Shown here: piece after piece, positions 26,297 to 41,285 of the stretch | Layout of the letters: every line of letters starts with the position of its first letter | Numbering within the stretch: position 1 is the stretch's first letter | DNA from: Ooceraea biroi | Lineage: Eukaryota; Arthropoda; Insecta; Hymenoptera; Formicidae | NCBI RefSeq assembly: GCF_003672135.1 | Contig: NC_039509.1 | Coordinates: 4,898,001-4,962,000 of the forward strand | Direction of reading: 5' to 3' | Length of the DNA stretch: 64,000 nucleotides | The notes under the pieces: generated by a model | Database searches by the model: none | The model's input: the letters and a program-made list of their open reading frames with translations, nothing else | What the model was told of the DNA's origin: nothing | Position numbers and translations under genes: made by a program

Positions 26297-29200
26297 TTCC
26301 GCTTTGCATATCGACCTCCGACTTGCATCGGAAAAATTTCGAAAATAAATCGCACCTGGCAAACAACTGTCAAACCGTTAGATAGATTGCTTTCTTTCCA
26401 AGAGAGTATTTCGCTTCCGAGTGAAAAACAAGAAATGTCGTTCCGAAAAAGAAAGAGAGAGAGAGAAAAAAAAAAGAGAAAAAGATGTAGTTGTTCAGAA
26501 TAAAATTTTCAAAATTTTAAGGCTTCCCCATTATATTCGCGTATGCCGCTCACTTTTTTCTATTTACCTTGCATGAAATTATATCTCGTTCGCTCCGTTT
26601 GTATTACCATTGCAATTTTTTACATAATGTGCTCCTAAAAAAATATTCTAACCGCTCGTGAATTAAAATTTTTCATGATTTTTCCTGACGCATTTATTAG
26701 ATTATAGATGAGCAGAAAAATTCAAATCCAACTTTTTTTTGTCGTCGTGACAGTATTTCGAAAGCACGATTTATATGCGCGTGAGTCGCAATGTTTATTC
26801 TCGCTGGTGAATTACGATAAGCGACACTCGAGCGTCACGATAAGCCTGCCATCATCGCGAATATTGATTGACAATCGACGTGAGTTTATAATAAATAAAT
26901 CGCGCCGGATGATTTATAGCCACGCGTCCGGAAAGTCGACGGGAAAAGTCACGTATGTGCACGGGGGTGCGCATATTTATTGTCGGCTAGAAATTATACA
27001 ATCATTGTACAGAATGAATTTGCAGTACGCTGATATTAATACGAATCGATGCTATGATATTATGTTACAATTAGTGACATTTATAATTAGTAAATGTTAT
27101 AGTAGCAATGAATATATAAACTCTATTGTGTATGTATTCGCTACGTGTATATACGGGTAAATATAAACTATAAATTGACTTTGGTTCCAATTTCTATTTG
27201 CAGCGTTAATTTCATCAGTCACTGACAACGCGACTATTCACTATTCTCTATTCGTTTCATAGACTTTCCCTGTTATCGAAACATATCTCGCGACGCTATC
27301 ACTGGACGCAATCAGGAGGCATCAGCCACGGTCATTCCTGACGATGGCGTTTCACCCTCGGAAAATGTCCGTAACAATCGTCCAACATACTACTCGCCTC
27401 TGCATTCGTCGTCCCGTCACGAAAGCCCAGAGTCCCAGAACATTTCGTGCACCCTATATAACTACCCTCTACTGCCATCAGAGTCGCCGCTCTGACCCAA
27501 CCCCTCGGTAATCCAGCTGGAAACACATGGCGTCATCGCGCTCGACCGGCATATGCAGCGAATGCCTCGTACCTTCGAATGAGAGTAAAAATCATCAAAC
27601 TGAACCCAACGAGTCTAGAGCGCATACGTACGTCAACGTTTGTACATATATCCATTACATGCCACTGCACGTGAAATGGATGTCGACGTTATCAATTTTA
27701 TGAAATGTTTCTACGAGGCAGATGCCTTGCACAATAACCTACAATTATCAATTTATCGAGCACCAAACACCGAGCACTGATTGTGAAATTTTCAAATGCG
27801 ATAAGCGATCGTGAGACGTTACGCACACGGATCGAACTGAAATCGAACAGGGAAAGTGCGTTGGTGCGAGGTTTAAAGGAACCTCGTTGCTTCAACTGAG
27901 GGTAGCTTTTTCGTTGGGCTCATTAGGTCCCTGACCCTTCACGCTCGTGCTACGAGGATTAGATGGCCATCGTGATTACAAGCCCCTCTGCGGGTCGCTG
28001 CGTTTTAGCTGCGCCCATAACGCTTCGTCAGCTCGTTGTAAACGCAAGAATCCCTCTTTTCTGCCGGATGTACTCTAGTGATGATGACTTTCCAAGGAAA
28101 TCCGACAAGACTCGAAGTTGAAAATTTGTTATCGCACGCGTACAGTACTCCTACAACGAGCCACGCAAAGTCTAGAAAAATATGAACAACTTTTGCCGTC
28201 TAGATTAAGGTTTGAAATGTCAAGTATACAGCATATTGATCTAGCCCGACACGGCGATTTCATCGTTCCCTCATTCTTTTGGTTATTAATATGATCCTTT
28301 CGTAATGTCGTTAAGTAATCTTATCGGATTTTATTTGTACGGAAGCAGATAGCGACTTTGCGGACGACTCGACGTAACAACGAGTTTCGAGTCTCTGCCT
28401 ATATTTGATCGCGATCGCGCTGATAGAGTAAAAGTAATGAGATTTTTTAAAGTTTCTTTCGATTTGTCCCCTCTCCCCCATCCCTGTGCCGGCGTGAGTT
28501 TTAACAGATACGAAGATGAGATCTTCGTCTTTGAACTTTCAGGGAATGGTCAGGGACCGTTTGGAAAAGTGCTCTTCGCGCGTATTATGCGCCCGTCCTC
28601 TTTCGTTCTTCTGCCTACTCTCTCTTCTCAATTTAATCGAAGAAAAGTGAAGAGATGCCCCAAGATCCGCGTTCGAGACAAATCCTTCCTGGATGCTTTC
28701 AAATATCACCTCGAGGCAATCGAAATTGAAGCTGCAGGCTAATGTTAAGAAGCAGAATCAATATTATCGCTATGATGATAACGTTTGTTGCTTTGTTCAT
28801 TTGTCATCCCGCTCTTTGTTCCATGGGCATTCTATCGGCATTATTTAATGCGTAATGGATCAACAATCGAAGCAATCTTACTCAATCTATCAAATCGCAG
28901 ACAAGTTTGAGACGTATACACAACACGTATCGGTCCAGGTGAAATATCTAGCTCTATATGACTGTAAGTGAGTAATTATACATATTTAAGTAAAACATTT
29001 GCTCAATATTTTTCTAGCGATAAGCAGTCAACTGATACGGACCACCAGTTTTTTAGACATAAATTTTTTACTTGTCGACAGTAAGTATTTCTGGTGCTCA
29101 CGTTTTTACAATTATTATAACCTGATTATAACCTGTGCCATGTATAATGATCAAGTTAAAACTTTTGTTAAAAGCAAATTCAATTCAAACTTCCCTGCTC

Positions 29201-30479
29201 CCTCTCTCTCTCTTTCTCAGAAATAGTTGTATCACTCGTATAGACGAGTGCGAAGATGAGGCAAGCCCGCAGAGAGGGGAAGCAATTTCAATCAAATATT
29301 CAATACGCATCCCCAAAAGTATGAATTGCATGTTCGAAATAGCTGATATGTAAAAGCCGGATATCAATACCATGTAAAACCGACGGATATTCATCGGCGT
29401 TAGGCGTTGGAAAAGCACGTATCTATTCAAAAAGATATCTAGCTATTCATAGAAGCTCGCTGAAACGCAACTGTCTGCCTAAAAAACGAATAAGGATACC
29501 AGAGAGAAGCTAAAGTTATTTAATGGTAGACCATAACCACCTTTTATTAAGTAACAGAAAATTTTTAATAATTAATTAAGCCGCAATTAGATGCAAAAGC
29601 AAATTATGAGTACAAGAATAACAGTGTTTCTATTGTGTTATATATGTATATACGTGAAATACCCTATGCACATTATGTAATTGAAAATAAAATAACAATT
29701 ACGGAAGATAATGAAAAAATAATAGAATCGGCAGCCGCGGACCGCTTATGATATCGCAAAACTCGGTGCAGAGGCGATAAATCGTCCATCTTTGCCCGTT
29801 TCGTAGTTTTGTATTGACCAAACAAAAGACTGATATATCGCGTGTAAGCGCGTTTACGAAGGAGAACAAATGTCTGACTTTGTTTTCAAGGAATCAGGAA
29901 TCGTTACGTGCGCGAAACATACGCTTACGTACATGTGCAATTCTTTGCGAATATTTATAACATCGAGCCCGCGACCGAACAATCGCGACGCAATCTTGGA
30001 CGTTTGAGTTTGAATCAAGAAAAAGGAATATCGTCTCGAGAAAAGTGGCTGTGCGTGGCTACCTTCCCCCCTACCTAATCGTGAAAAAGCAGAGAACTAT
30101 ACGAATCGTAACAATCGTAAAGTCGTTTTAAAATACTTTTTGCAAAGTTTTATGCCCGTGTGTAAAACCAAACAACTCATCACGAACAGACAATAAACTG
30201 AATCTCTATGCAACAAAAACAATCGTTAGTGGAAATTTAACAAACTGCAATCGTTCAGGACAATGAAACTGCTAAGCGAGATCCGAATACGCGCGAGACG
30301 ATTAAATCCAGAAAAAGCGATACGGATCGTGTGTCCATGGATAACTCGGATCTCCAGTTCGACGTAACGAGTATTTCCAATTGTTTTTAACTCACTGTTC
30401 GAATATTCAATCGTGCAGAATCCGCGGTCTGCCTTGTATAGGTAGATATCGACTCTACCGAGATTCAATATCTCAAAAG

Positions 30480-30500
30480 CGATCTCTCTCTCTCTCTCTC
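30480..30500. repeat. (CT)n microsatellite
   Basis: About ten CT units in non-coding DNA. Confidence 0.85.
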
Positions 30501-33500
30501 CTTGAATTTTGCGCTTTTCACGACCGTATAAGCTTTTGAAAAATTCTCAAACACATCCTTTTGCGCAACGTTAAGAATCATCGAGAAATGCAGGTCGGCC
30601 TTTTTTGAAAAATATAATTCTCGGGCTTTATCGCGTGCTTCTACAAATTTAATGTCGTGCTTTGCTCCGCCGCTATATATCAACATTTATAACTTTTACA
30701 TCTACAAACATATCCGAGCTACTAGCAATTCCGATATAACACAGATATGTGGTTACACGTTTCAATGCAAAGGCCGTGTTTTCATAGATATCTCGCAAGT
30801 TAAAAATTCAACAAAATAATGTTATAATAAAGGACACTTTCAAACAATTGGATCGAGATAAGGCAATTATCTCGCAGTTTAATGAACGCGATGACATTTT
30901 CGGATTTCCTTGCTGGAGCGCAATCGATAAGGGCTAATTAATTTATCAGCGCCGATAGTGCGCGGCATTTGCCTCAATTTAACTCTGGTTTAACTTTGGT
31001 TATCACGAAACACTCGTATTCTCGGAACAGTAGAGAACCAATTAATCAGTTACCCGATTTTGTCACTTGAGATATTCTCGCGTGTGGACTAATAAAACTG
31101 CACTGAATAATAGTTTCCTCGATATTCTTCTCATGAAAATAAAAAAAGTAATCGAATCCTATTGCAGTGGAATAATTTTTTCTGCTCTGAAAAACTGAAA
31201 TTAATTAACATCTCCAGCTTGGATATAATGTTATCTGAGAGGCACTCGAAATGCTAGAGTAACGTCCGCGCACACGTCGGTTGCACGAACGAGCGCTAAG
31301 AGACCGAAAAGCAAACATTCTCGGGATCTGCTTCCAGCTCGAATATATATTCCTTTACTTCGAGTAGAAGCTGCTATCCGCGAGTATGCCCATTAATACT
31401 CGGGCTTTCATATTTCACTCAGCAAGTTCTAAACCGGCCAAAATATGCCCGATGCGGAAACCTCCGGAGCACACGTAAATCTCAAGTATTTACGAATCTC
31501 TTAGCGATCGTCGCGACCGTAATGGATGTATCTCTTTTCTCATTGCATTCTTACTTGATGTACAGCATAACGATGCACAAACAGCACAAAGATGCGTTTT
31601 TTAAAACATTTATCTGCTTCTGTTTCTTGAGTTGTGTCGTATTCTTGTCAGCAGAAATATCCATTCTTTTGTAATAAGTATCTTGTGCAATTTTATAATG
31701 AGGCTAAAATTACAATTAATGTATGGATTATTTAACCGAATATTGAGATACGCGAAGGTAGGCTAAGATTGGTTGGGCAAAAAGTCGGAGTCTATCATCA
31801 TTGATCAGCAATTGACAAGCAGTGTCTCTGGACTATCTTCTTGCGAAGCATTTTTTCGAATGGTTCTCTAAACACCATTACCTACTAAAAATAGTGGTTC
31901 GAGTCCTCTCTGACAATCACGTAAAGAAAGGATATGGAAAGGAAAGCAATCATCACTTTGTTATTACAGGGTTACTCAAACATCCCTTTTCATCGTCGGA
32001 AAAGTTATTCCCAAAATGCAGATTGCTTTCAGTCAATGGTGGAAATTTCTTATATCGTGCATGCGCCATAATTATTCGTGATTTTATCTTTTGTTTCGCG
32101 TGATTGAGCATTTTCGTACGTTTCGAGAGATTCTAGGAAAAAGAGAGGTACACGTCTTTGGATCTTTTTAATTCCAAAAGTGAGTCGCCACCCGGCCACC
32201 AGGACAGGCGACGGAAAGTTAAATCGCGCCAACTTTTTAATTGAAATCGAAAAAGTTGGCGTTCAACTGAACTGAAAAGCATCGGCGAAGAAATAAATGT
32301 CCCGTTACGGGTCGGCTTGTGCCGAGCTTTCTCGTTAAATCTTACAAAGATCGACCGCGAGTTACTCGTACTCGATAATAATACGGTCTGATTTTAATAT
32401 GCAATCTTCTTTTTCGGCGACGCAATTGCTCTTCTTAAGGCTCTTTGATCGTCTCTGGAACAATATGTTTTCCCGATTTTCCAGAATTTCCAGCAAAACT
32501 AACAGTCTCTCACAAGGCGTAGCGTTAAACAAACCATCCGAATTGTTTCATCTCTGATGTAATAATGCGACATGTTTCTCAAGTATCGCCGATCCCATAC
32601 GACAGCCGAGATTCCGGAGAAGAAAAGAGAATGCAGGAAGATGGAACGGTCGCTAGGTCAAATAGGGAAAAACGATAAGAAAATTGTGCGAAAAAAGAAA
32701 AGCGGCTGGAGAAAGTAGCCATTCGGGAAAAATCAACTGGAAGAGATAAAGCTGACGAAACAAAACGATCAAATCGGCGATTTGTGATAGTGCGATTATT
32801 ATTATTTATATCGGGGTGATATTTACAAAATTACGTAGTCCCGTGTGTGCTTCCCATTTTATTTTCTTTAAACTGCATATTTGTGATTTTTCTCTTGAGA
32901 TTCTTCAAATCGCGAATTGCATAACAAATTGTAAACAATTAACAGAAAAACTAGCCTCGTATTTTCCAAATGGTAATTTAACGCAGAAAAATACGGTGAT
33001 GTTTTCATCTATTATCTGTGTAGAACATAGTGTTTAGCGAATTAATCGATATGTTACCCGAAAATACGATTTAACATGATTTATATCCAGATTTATATAA
33101 ACACGAATTAACATACGTACGAGACTGGAGTAAGCGGGGTGCGCTTGGTCGGTGGATTTCATTTGCGCGAACAAAAGAGTATTACGATAATCTATATATA
33201 CAATATAATATTACTGTCCGACGAATATTGGGAATACATGCCGCGTTTCGCTTTTTCTCCGCTCTTTGTACCCTTTATTGAAGCAATAAAAGAATGGTTA
33301 TGTCGTATAAATAGATATAACGTCTACGTGCACGTGTGTGAGTGAGATTAGGAACAGAGATTCCTGCAGACGAGTAAAAATGCAATTACCGGTCCTCGAT
33401 CGCGCTGCCGATCAGGGTCTCTTGTCTTCCCGGAGAATTTATGATTTCGAAAGCTTCGCCTCGGGAAATGGAAGAAATATTTTGTTTACCCAGTTTGCTC

Positions 33501-36500
33501 GCACGAGAATGGCTTTTTTTCCCAATGTTTCTTGACGGCCGCTGTAATTTTATTGGAAATTTCATCGCTTTCGCAGTTAATAGCGCAAAATACATTCAAA
33601 CATACACAACAGCCTCCGAAATGTCCTCTATATGAATCGGATATGCGGCGTGCATACCGTGTCCAGTGTTTTGACGGATGCATGTATTATGCAAACCATC
33701 AAATGGTAACGTATTTATCGGCAATGTTAATTGCGATGAAAAAAAAAATATATTATATAATCGAATAGTTGAACAATCATGTGCTCATAACAATGTTTCG
33801 AAACAATTGAAACAATGCCAATTTAATTAAGACGAAATTATACACATGCAAATTATTGTATATCGACAAGATCGCAGAATGAGAAAGAACAATATTTCTA
33901 TTCAAATAAAAGGAATCGGCTTAAAATCTGATTTAAACTCCCTTTTCTAAAAAATATGCTCTTGACGCTTGACCGGGTAGTAGTAGTAGTAGAAGAATTC
34001 AGGGTTAAATGTAGCACTCACTTCCAATTTCGTTAAAGAAAATTGTACCTATATATAAAGATAAAATTCTGTTTCCACCAAGAAGCCACGTTTGACGGAA
34101 AAGATCTGTGTGTAAAACGAGTCTCAACGAAACAAGATTGAAAGATAAATGAAATCGACGTGTAGTCGATGAAAAATCACGAAGGTAAAAATGCGCAAGG
34201 TGCGATTCTGTCGAGAGTAATCAGACCGAGAGCCATCCACGCGCAAAGCAAATTTCGTAAAGCAAAAGCTTCCGCTTTGCGTTCAAAACTGTCACGTCAA
34301 TTTATCAGAAACATGTCTTATGGGAGTTTTATTTCCTGGACGTACTCCTTGCAACTTTGGCCATCTTACCCGAATGTCGTTAGAGATTCGTCCCGACGTG
34401 ATCTCGCGAGCTAGAATAAAATTCTATTTACGAAAAGGGAAAGAAAAAAAACGCTGCTATAAGAACCATCGCTTCCACGGAGATCGATATGGACGTCCTT
34501 TCGTCTGTTAAGCTTGCAATCTTATTTTCACTTGTGCTTTATATAGCACAAGATGGGAGACTGTGATATCAGTCGGAAGTATTTGGAGCCTCAGACCTTT
34601 CCATCGTTGACCGAAAATTCGATTCGTCAAAATCGAAACAAAATCGGTATTTTTCGTACAAATGCGAAAACTTTTATAAGCTTCCATGATGCCGCTTGTA
34701 AGTTACAAAATGCAAAATGTAAAATGCATTTTATTCAATTATAAAAAAATGTATAAGTTTTTTAACTTTTACATTTCTCTCAATAAAATTGTTTTAATTC
34801 TCTCTGGCAATATATTTGCTTTCAGTTTGCCTAAATACGATAAAGCGCGTTTTAAATAAAATTCGACATTTCAGACATTCTTTTGATGGACCCTCCCCGC
34901 CTTATTTCCATGTATTGCTGCATGGGGCAAGGTAAAATCGTTATCATCTTTTGTTTGGCGATAAAAATTGGCAAATATTTTGCGACGTCTGTCACGAGAA
35001 GATTGAGAATAAAGAGTCACGCTATGGAGAGTAACGTGCTGCACATCAATCTCAGATCTATTCATGACAAAGCTAAATATGCGTCGACGGTAAAATTTTC
35101 GAAAATTTTTCCTCGCGAAACGACTGTTATTCATGAAACGCCAATAATCGTATTAAATTAACGTGATAAAATAGCCGCAGCTTACGCATTGCATTTCGCA
35201 ATAAAGGAAACGGAGATTGCTGGCCAGTTCAAGACACGTCACGTATACGTGAATATCAATGTCAGGCATTTTACATGTTTCGCGCGATTCAATTGTGTTC
35301 AAGACATACGCTTGCATGACATTTTGCTAATTAAAGTGTGCATTAGAGAACTTCCCATTCTGGATGGCGAGATCAAAACAGCGACATCATGTCTGATTAA
35401 ATTTTCTGGAAACTCGGAAATTTAGCAGAACTTTAAAAGTACATTTTAATTTTATTTTGAGCCAAACTTCTTCAAAGAGAGAGAAAAACAAGTGGCAGCA
35501 TTTGATTGTTTGCTAATTACAGCTTCAATTTCTCAATGTCCGATTTCCTCATCTCTAATTGACCGTTAATCATCTCATATACCTTTACCCAAACGATAAC
35601 TTTTCTCTCTTTCGAAATCGAACGATATTTAAATAGCATTCGCGATAATATACGATAATTATGTGGAGATATAATTAACTAACAATAGAATAACAACAGG
35701 AAATAGAGTCGATCGATCTTGAGAAGGAAAACAAAGAATTGTGAGTTGCACGAAGAATCGAGTCCTCGTTATACGTATATCTTTTGGACGCTCTGTGCGA
35801 AACCGTTGGAAATTTTCGGAAAGCCCGTTACTTTATGTTACGCGAAAACTTGTGGCGGATGAATCTCCTGGATGCAACTGCACACTTGGAAAGAAGTACG
35901 TCAACGGTTGTCAAATATTCAAGAAAGACTCGAAAAATCAAAGATTGATCGAGTAGAAACTCTTTTATCACATCGACACGTTCTCTTTTCCGCGAGAAAA
36001 TCTCAATGGACAGCATAAAGTAACATTGTAACGTATTAATGCCATAGAATATTTATCAATCCGAAACTCTACAAGTTTGCTATACTTGTCATTAATATAA
36101 ATCTCTTTCTGCGCAAGCTCTCTCAAAAATGTATAAAAATCGTGTTTCTTCGACGCTATTGCGCTAGTGAAATACCTGCTGAAATAGCGCGAGATTATTA
36201 GACCACATCGTGAAAACACGGGCAGATAGACCGAGAGAGAATTTGGTTTGATATAGTCGACAGAGTTCTCCGAACTATTGCAACGCCTCCTTATTATTAA
36301 TAACGTATAGAGATACTTCCTCGAGAGAACGAAAATTCATCTCGCGCTTAGATAAGAGGGGATGTACGATTCGCGGGAATCGGGGACGAGATAGCGGCTC
36401 TCTTTCTCCTCTCTCTTCTCCTCTCCTTGCAGGTTTCAACTCTGCCCCGCCTGCTAAGGTATACACCCCATCCTATCTACCCTATCACGATATCTGTGTA

Positions 36501-39171
36501 CCGCACAAATACAACACACGAGCAGTATGAAACCGGAACGTCCGCGTGCGAGAATGCCTCATGTAACTAATCGCGAAACATCCCTCCGAGAGAGTAGAGA
36601 TTCCCACAGCGTTACACGACGAATATTTACACGAGTGTTGGAATCGTTACGATGATTACACTATGAATAGCAATCAATAATTATAATTATAATAAGAGAG
36701 GCTAATATAAGGGGCTAAAAAGTAGAAGCGATGAGAATAAAAAGTCGAGACTGTCGAGAATAAAAAGCTTTCTAATAATCTGCGATTTATTATTGTTCTC
36801 TTGTAGCGAGAGAGAAAGAGATAGAGAGAAGGCAGGCAACTACGTTAGCAAATAGTGAAACTGCGAAATGTATTCATGGTGCGTTCCGAGATGCGCTTTA
36901 ACGCGAGTACATTCCGGCTGACATACGTGGAATTATGCGCTGCATTGTTACCAAGCAACAAGAGACAACTTCTCTTGAGAGCTCTTGAGTTGCGTGAGTG
37001 AAGAAACGCCAAGTACGTAAACCATAAGGAACCGGCATTCGACGGAACTGAGAAAAGCAAACAAACGTTTTCCGTGCCAAACGCGCAGATGTTCACCATT
37101 AAGTATGTAATGTAAGTTTTCTCGAGAAACATTTTCAATTCAACTATACATTTATGGCATCCTATCACGGCCATATGTATGAGAAAAATTATTTGGAAAC
37201 TCGATATGGAACGAATCGTTTAAATGGCACATTAAATGATAAAAGATCTGTGATAATAAATATAATAAAATGGAGCAAAACTCGTTTCCTTATTAAAAAA
37301 ACGACAGTTTTACGGAAATTTATAATCAGTTTGCAAAAGAGTGTGAGAAATTCCAAATGTGAACAAGTTATGTTCGTTGTAGTGCAAAGAATATAAAATG
37401 TGACAAATTCAAATTCGAGAGAGAGACAACGGCTTTCCGTCTTTCGAGTTTATACATGATATTCATGTTTGATTCCTCCGATTATAAATTTTCTGAACAA
37501 GTCCCCGGGCAGAACCTCATCTCGTCAAGATCCGTAAAGATATAGATTTACACACCGCTCTCGGAAAGTAACACTGAAATTTCTCTGCGTTATGAAGTGT
37601 CGCCGGCACTTTATATTGTTCGAGTTAATAAAACAGAGAGACTGTAGAATGACTTTTCTATCCACCTCCGCCGCGCGAATAATAAAAATTCCTCTCGTTG
37701 TGAATCACGCGCGGTTTAACTGTAGTTTTAATTGCGGAAATTCTTTTCAGAGATATTTCGAAGCAGTTGCCTCGCGCTACGTTGGATCCAACTTGCATTA
37801 CGCAACGTGGCGTTACAAAATGATTGCGTTATAAACATTGTTGCAGCAAAATAGTTTGCCCGTACGGGGAGATATATCAGTTTCTCCAACAGCCGTAAAA
37901 TTCACGACTAGAATATTGCGGAAATATCGTACAGAAATATTATGCTCGTTCGCTACTCTGTTATCGCTGTATAATGAAATCATAATATAACAGTTGCTGA
38001 AATTAACATAAATTCGCATCGGAGATAAATGTGAATATTTATCGAACGCAAACAAAACGCATCACGTTACAACGTGTGCCGATTGTAACTGACGTATTTA
38101 CGCTATGTCAAAATATCGATTTCTGCGTTCCTTCTCCTCCTTCTGCTCCTCATCGGCCATCTCTATTTACGGGACCAGGTAACTTTTGTCTATGCAGTCA
38201 AACTCTCACTCGAAACAACATCACGGATTTATTACGGAGATATTATTGAGCGATATTCGCGTTCTCGCAACTCGTATTCTAATTCGTTTCTGTAGAAAAG
38301 TCAGCAAGTTATTGTTGTAACTGCACATCGCGCGCAATATAAATAATGCTACTATCGTATTACCGCGAGATTGAAGCGTCACGATAAGATAAAGCGGAGC
38401 TGAGTTTACACTTTGGCCAATTTAACATTACATCAATTTTCTTCGATTATTAGTCAGTAATGTCCATAAACGAGATTACGCACGCTCATAAAAATAACCA
38501 TTATAATGAAATATCAATAGCGGTTATATTTAGCTCTTTGTAGTTTTCGATAAATTTAAACAGTAATCCTCGACAATCTGCATAATCCTCGTTCTCGCTC
38601 AATTGCGTATAAGCTACTTTATCGTACGACTTGCCCTATGCACATTGCACATACACAGATGCCACAATCGCAATGCATCGCAATCCAGTTGGGAACAAAA
38701 TTGTCTCTTCTTGTTTTTTTATTTCTGACGTTTATCAGCGCTTGTTTCTCTATGAAGCAGCTATAAAATTTCGAGCAAGGACCAACGTAGCTATTTACTC
38801 ATTTGTCGATTACCTGAGCTTGAAAAGAACATTGTCATCGTTCTGCAGCTACTTGCATTTTTAATACTTTAAGCGAGATGGATTTTTATTTATCACGTGA
38901 TTGCACCATCAACACGATTCAGGAAAAAAGTGTGATTAAAATATGACAAAGTGACAAGGGTTCCGGAGAGTATTTCGTCTACGGGATGCACAACCCCGAT
39001 GCGGAATGATGTAATTAGAAATACAGAAACAATGCGCGCTTTTGCCATCGCCATCCTATGAATGCCGCTTAATCTCCGATTCCAATAATTGCTCTGTGAT
39101 CGAATATTATTATATTGCCTTATAACCATCGCTACCCGCTCATGAATTCACTCAATTCTCCATATCTCCCT

Positions 39172-39195
39172 TTCTCTCTCTCTCTCTCTCTCTCT
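39172..39195. repeat. (TC)n microsatellite
   Basis: About twelve TC units in non-coding DNA. Confidence 0.9.
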
Positions 39196-41285
39196 GCTTC
39201 TCAATTTCTGTTTTATTTTAATATATTCTCATGTTTTAATCATAAACACGACTACCGTATGATTAATTTATCAGTTTATTTCAATTGATAATAACGTATC
39301 TTTTTTGATTTCGGTAGTGTTTAATTAAATTACTGATTCAAAGGGTGAAGCCAATCGTTGAACATTCTTGATGGATTAAAACCTTGAAATCATCGTAATA
39401 CTGTATATCGCACACGAAATTTAGCCGTCACTTATTATACATACAATTATAAGGGATGAAGTGCACAGTACCTCGTACTGGAAACACATAATTGTACGTC
39501 GCGCGCGATGACTGGCGACAATAACGAAATCGATAGTACGTCGCGTTTCAATAAATTAATGCCGCGCGCGTTGTACGTTCCCTACTATATTAAAACAACG
39601 CGCCGTTGCAGGTATTTACAACGGGACACCAGTCTCCGAGTAATTCTTCCTAATTGCCAGGGCGGCGCAGTCTGGGATTAAAATGCACGCTGCGTGGCGG
39701 AGTAGTTAATGCCGCGCGCGCGGCATACACATACAAACATACGTGAAAATAAAAGTTGCCTCCGCTCTCTTAGATTTATCGTCTTGATAGAGTAATTCGT
39801 GTGACATAACAAGCACCGCGATATCCCGCTGATAAAATGATATATCAAACTAAAAAATACAACTTGATAAAAATTGACATTTTTTCAGCTTTGATGAGAA
39901 TTTCGAAAAAAATGCATATTTATGCTGGCTTTATCACGTACATTTAATCATTATGTCAAATTTCTTACGTTTTATTATTATTAGATGTTACTGTATCATT
40001 GTACAATGTCTCATACAATATATTATAATTAATTTAATTATTTATATATTAAAGCCAAACTATATATTCTACAAAACGAAAAACAATGAGTCAACGGAGG
40101 GCGTACCCTCGTCATCGTAAATTAAAGTAAAAGGGCAAATAGTGCAGTAGGACGCGCGGTATTAAAGAGGCCAGAGTGTCGGAAGGGGAATGATTAATCG
40201 TCGAGCAATCTCTCCTACACGTTCGCAAAAAAAGAAATAGGAAAACACGCATAGGCGGATACGAGACAACTGACGATGTGACATGTTTATGAAATGCATC
40301 ACAAAATTTTGATTTACGCCGTTTATTCTCTAACTAATACATGTGACATGATTGTACGGCATAATTCCATATCACGGATTTCGAAAATGGGACAATGTAC
40401 GTACTCGACGGAGAAATAAAATTATATATAATTATATATAAACAAAATTATATATCGTCAAGCCTCTCTGTACATAATTCTTTATATAATTATACAATTC
40501 TTGCAATCTGATTTACGAATCACACAAATCACACAAACTCTTGAGATCCAGATATTTCGGTGTATTTTCTTATCAATAAAAATTATATATCAATGAAGCT
40601 AAAGGTATTGTCGTATTTGCACACGCTTACTTTCATGACACTTGCTCCAATAGAGGAAAATGCTAAGGAAAATATGTGAGATGATCTTTCAATTGTTTTA
40701 CATCCAATTATCGATGCATCTAAATGCTACTAATACATGCAAAATTAATGTAGGAATAAGAAATAACAAATGAAAGAAGACGAGACAAACGTGCTACACA
40801 CGTGCTACCGATACTTTCCTCATGTCCCTGTATTAATTCTAAGGACACAGTTTAATATTTGAAAATGAAATAAATTTAAGTTTGAGTTTGATGAGAGGCA
40901 ATTAATCGACAAGCGCGAATATTGCTCTATGCGTGTTCACGGATGAGTGACAGAAGAAATCGCGTCGCTGAGAAGTCGATATATTCGATGGAACGCATTG
41001 TTCCAACGTGAACCGTACTTTACATATATCCATGAATCCATGAACATGCCAGCCAAGATCTCATATGCCGTATGACGTCTCTAATCGACATTGGCAAACA
41101 CAAAAGCACTATAGTGTCCGTGGACCTATCAAGGAAGAAGATCTACCAAGATATTATCTCGCAAGACATCTCAATGTGCATAATCATCAAGAAGGAGCAC
41201 GAACGAGTACGAGCTGCTCCGTCATGAACATCATGAGGAATAAGCTCACTAAGATATAGATGAGATCGTCAATATGCCTAATTAA

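Larger units (their letters stand above)
13163..41281. other. About 28 kb without convincing exons (presumed long first intron)
   Basis: AT-rich DNA with scattered GC-richer patches (about 21.5, 23.4 and 24.7 kb) and no open frame resembling a known protein on either strand. The frames present are short, mostly under 110 codons, and lack splice-site support. The stretch holds microsatellites at 26259, 30480 and 39172, a short 11-bp tandem repeat at 25024, and a perfect-stem hairpin at 17703. It lies between the first visible exon of the minus-strand ZNF292/RLF-like gene and the CpG-rich block at 42.6-44.5 kb, so a long first intron is the simplest reading. Small exons or non-coding RNAs could be missed by eye. 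Confidence 0.5.

Noticed and set aside
26708..27160. 150-codon plus-strand frame
   Set aside because: No similarity recognised and no neighbouring exons; probably a chance frame in intronic DNA.
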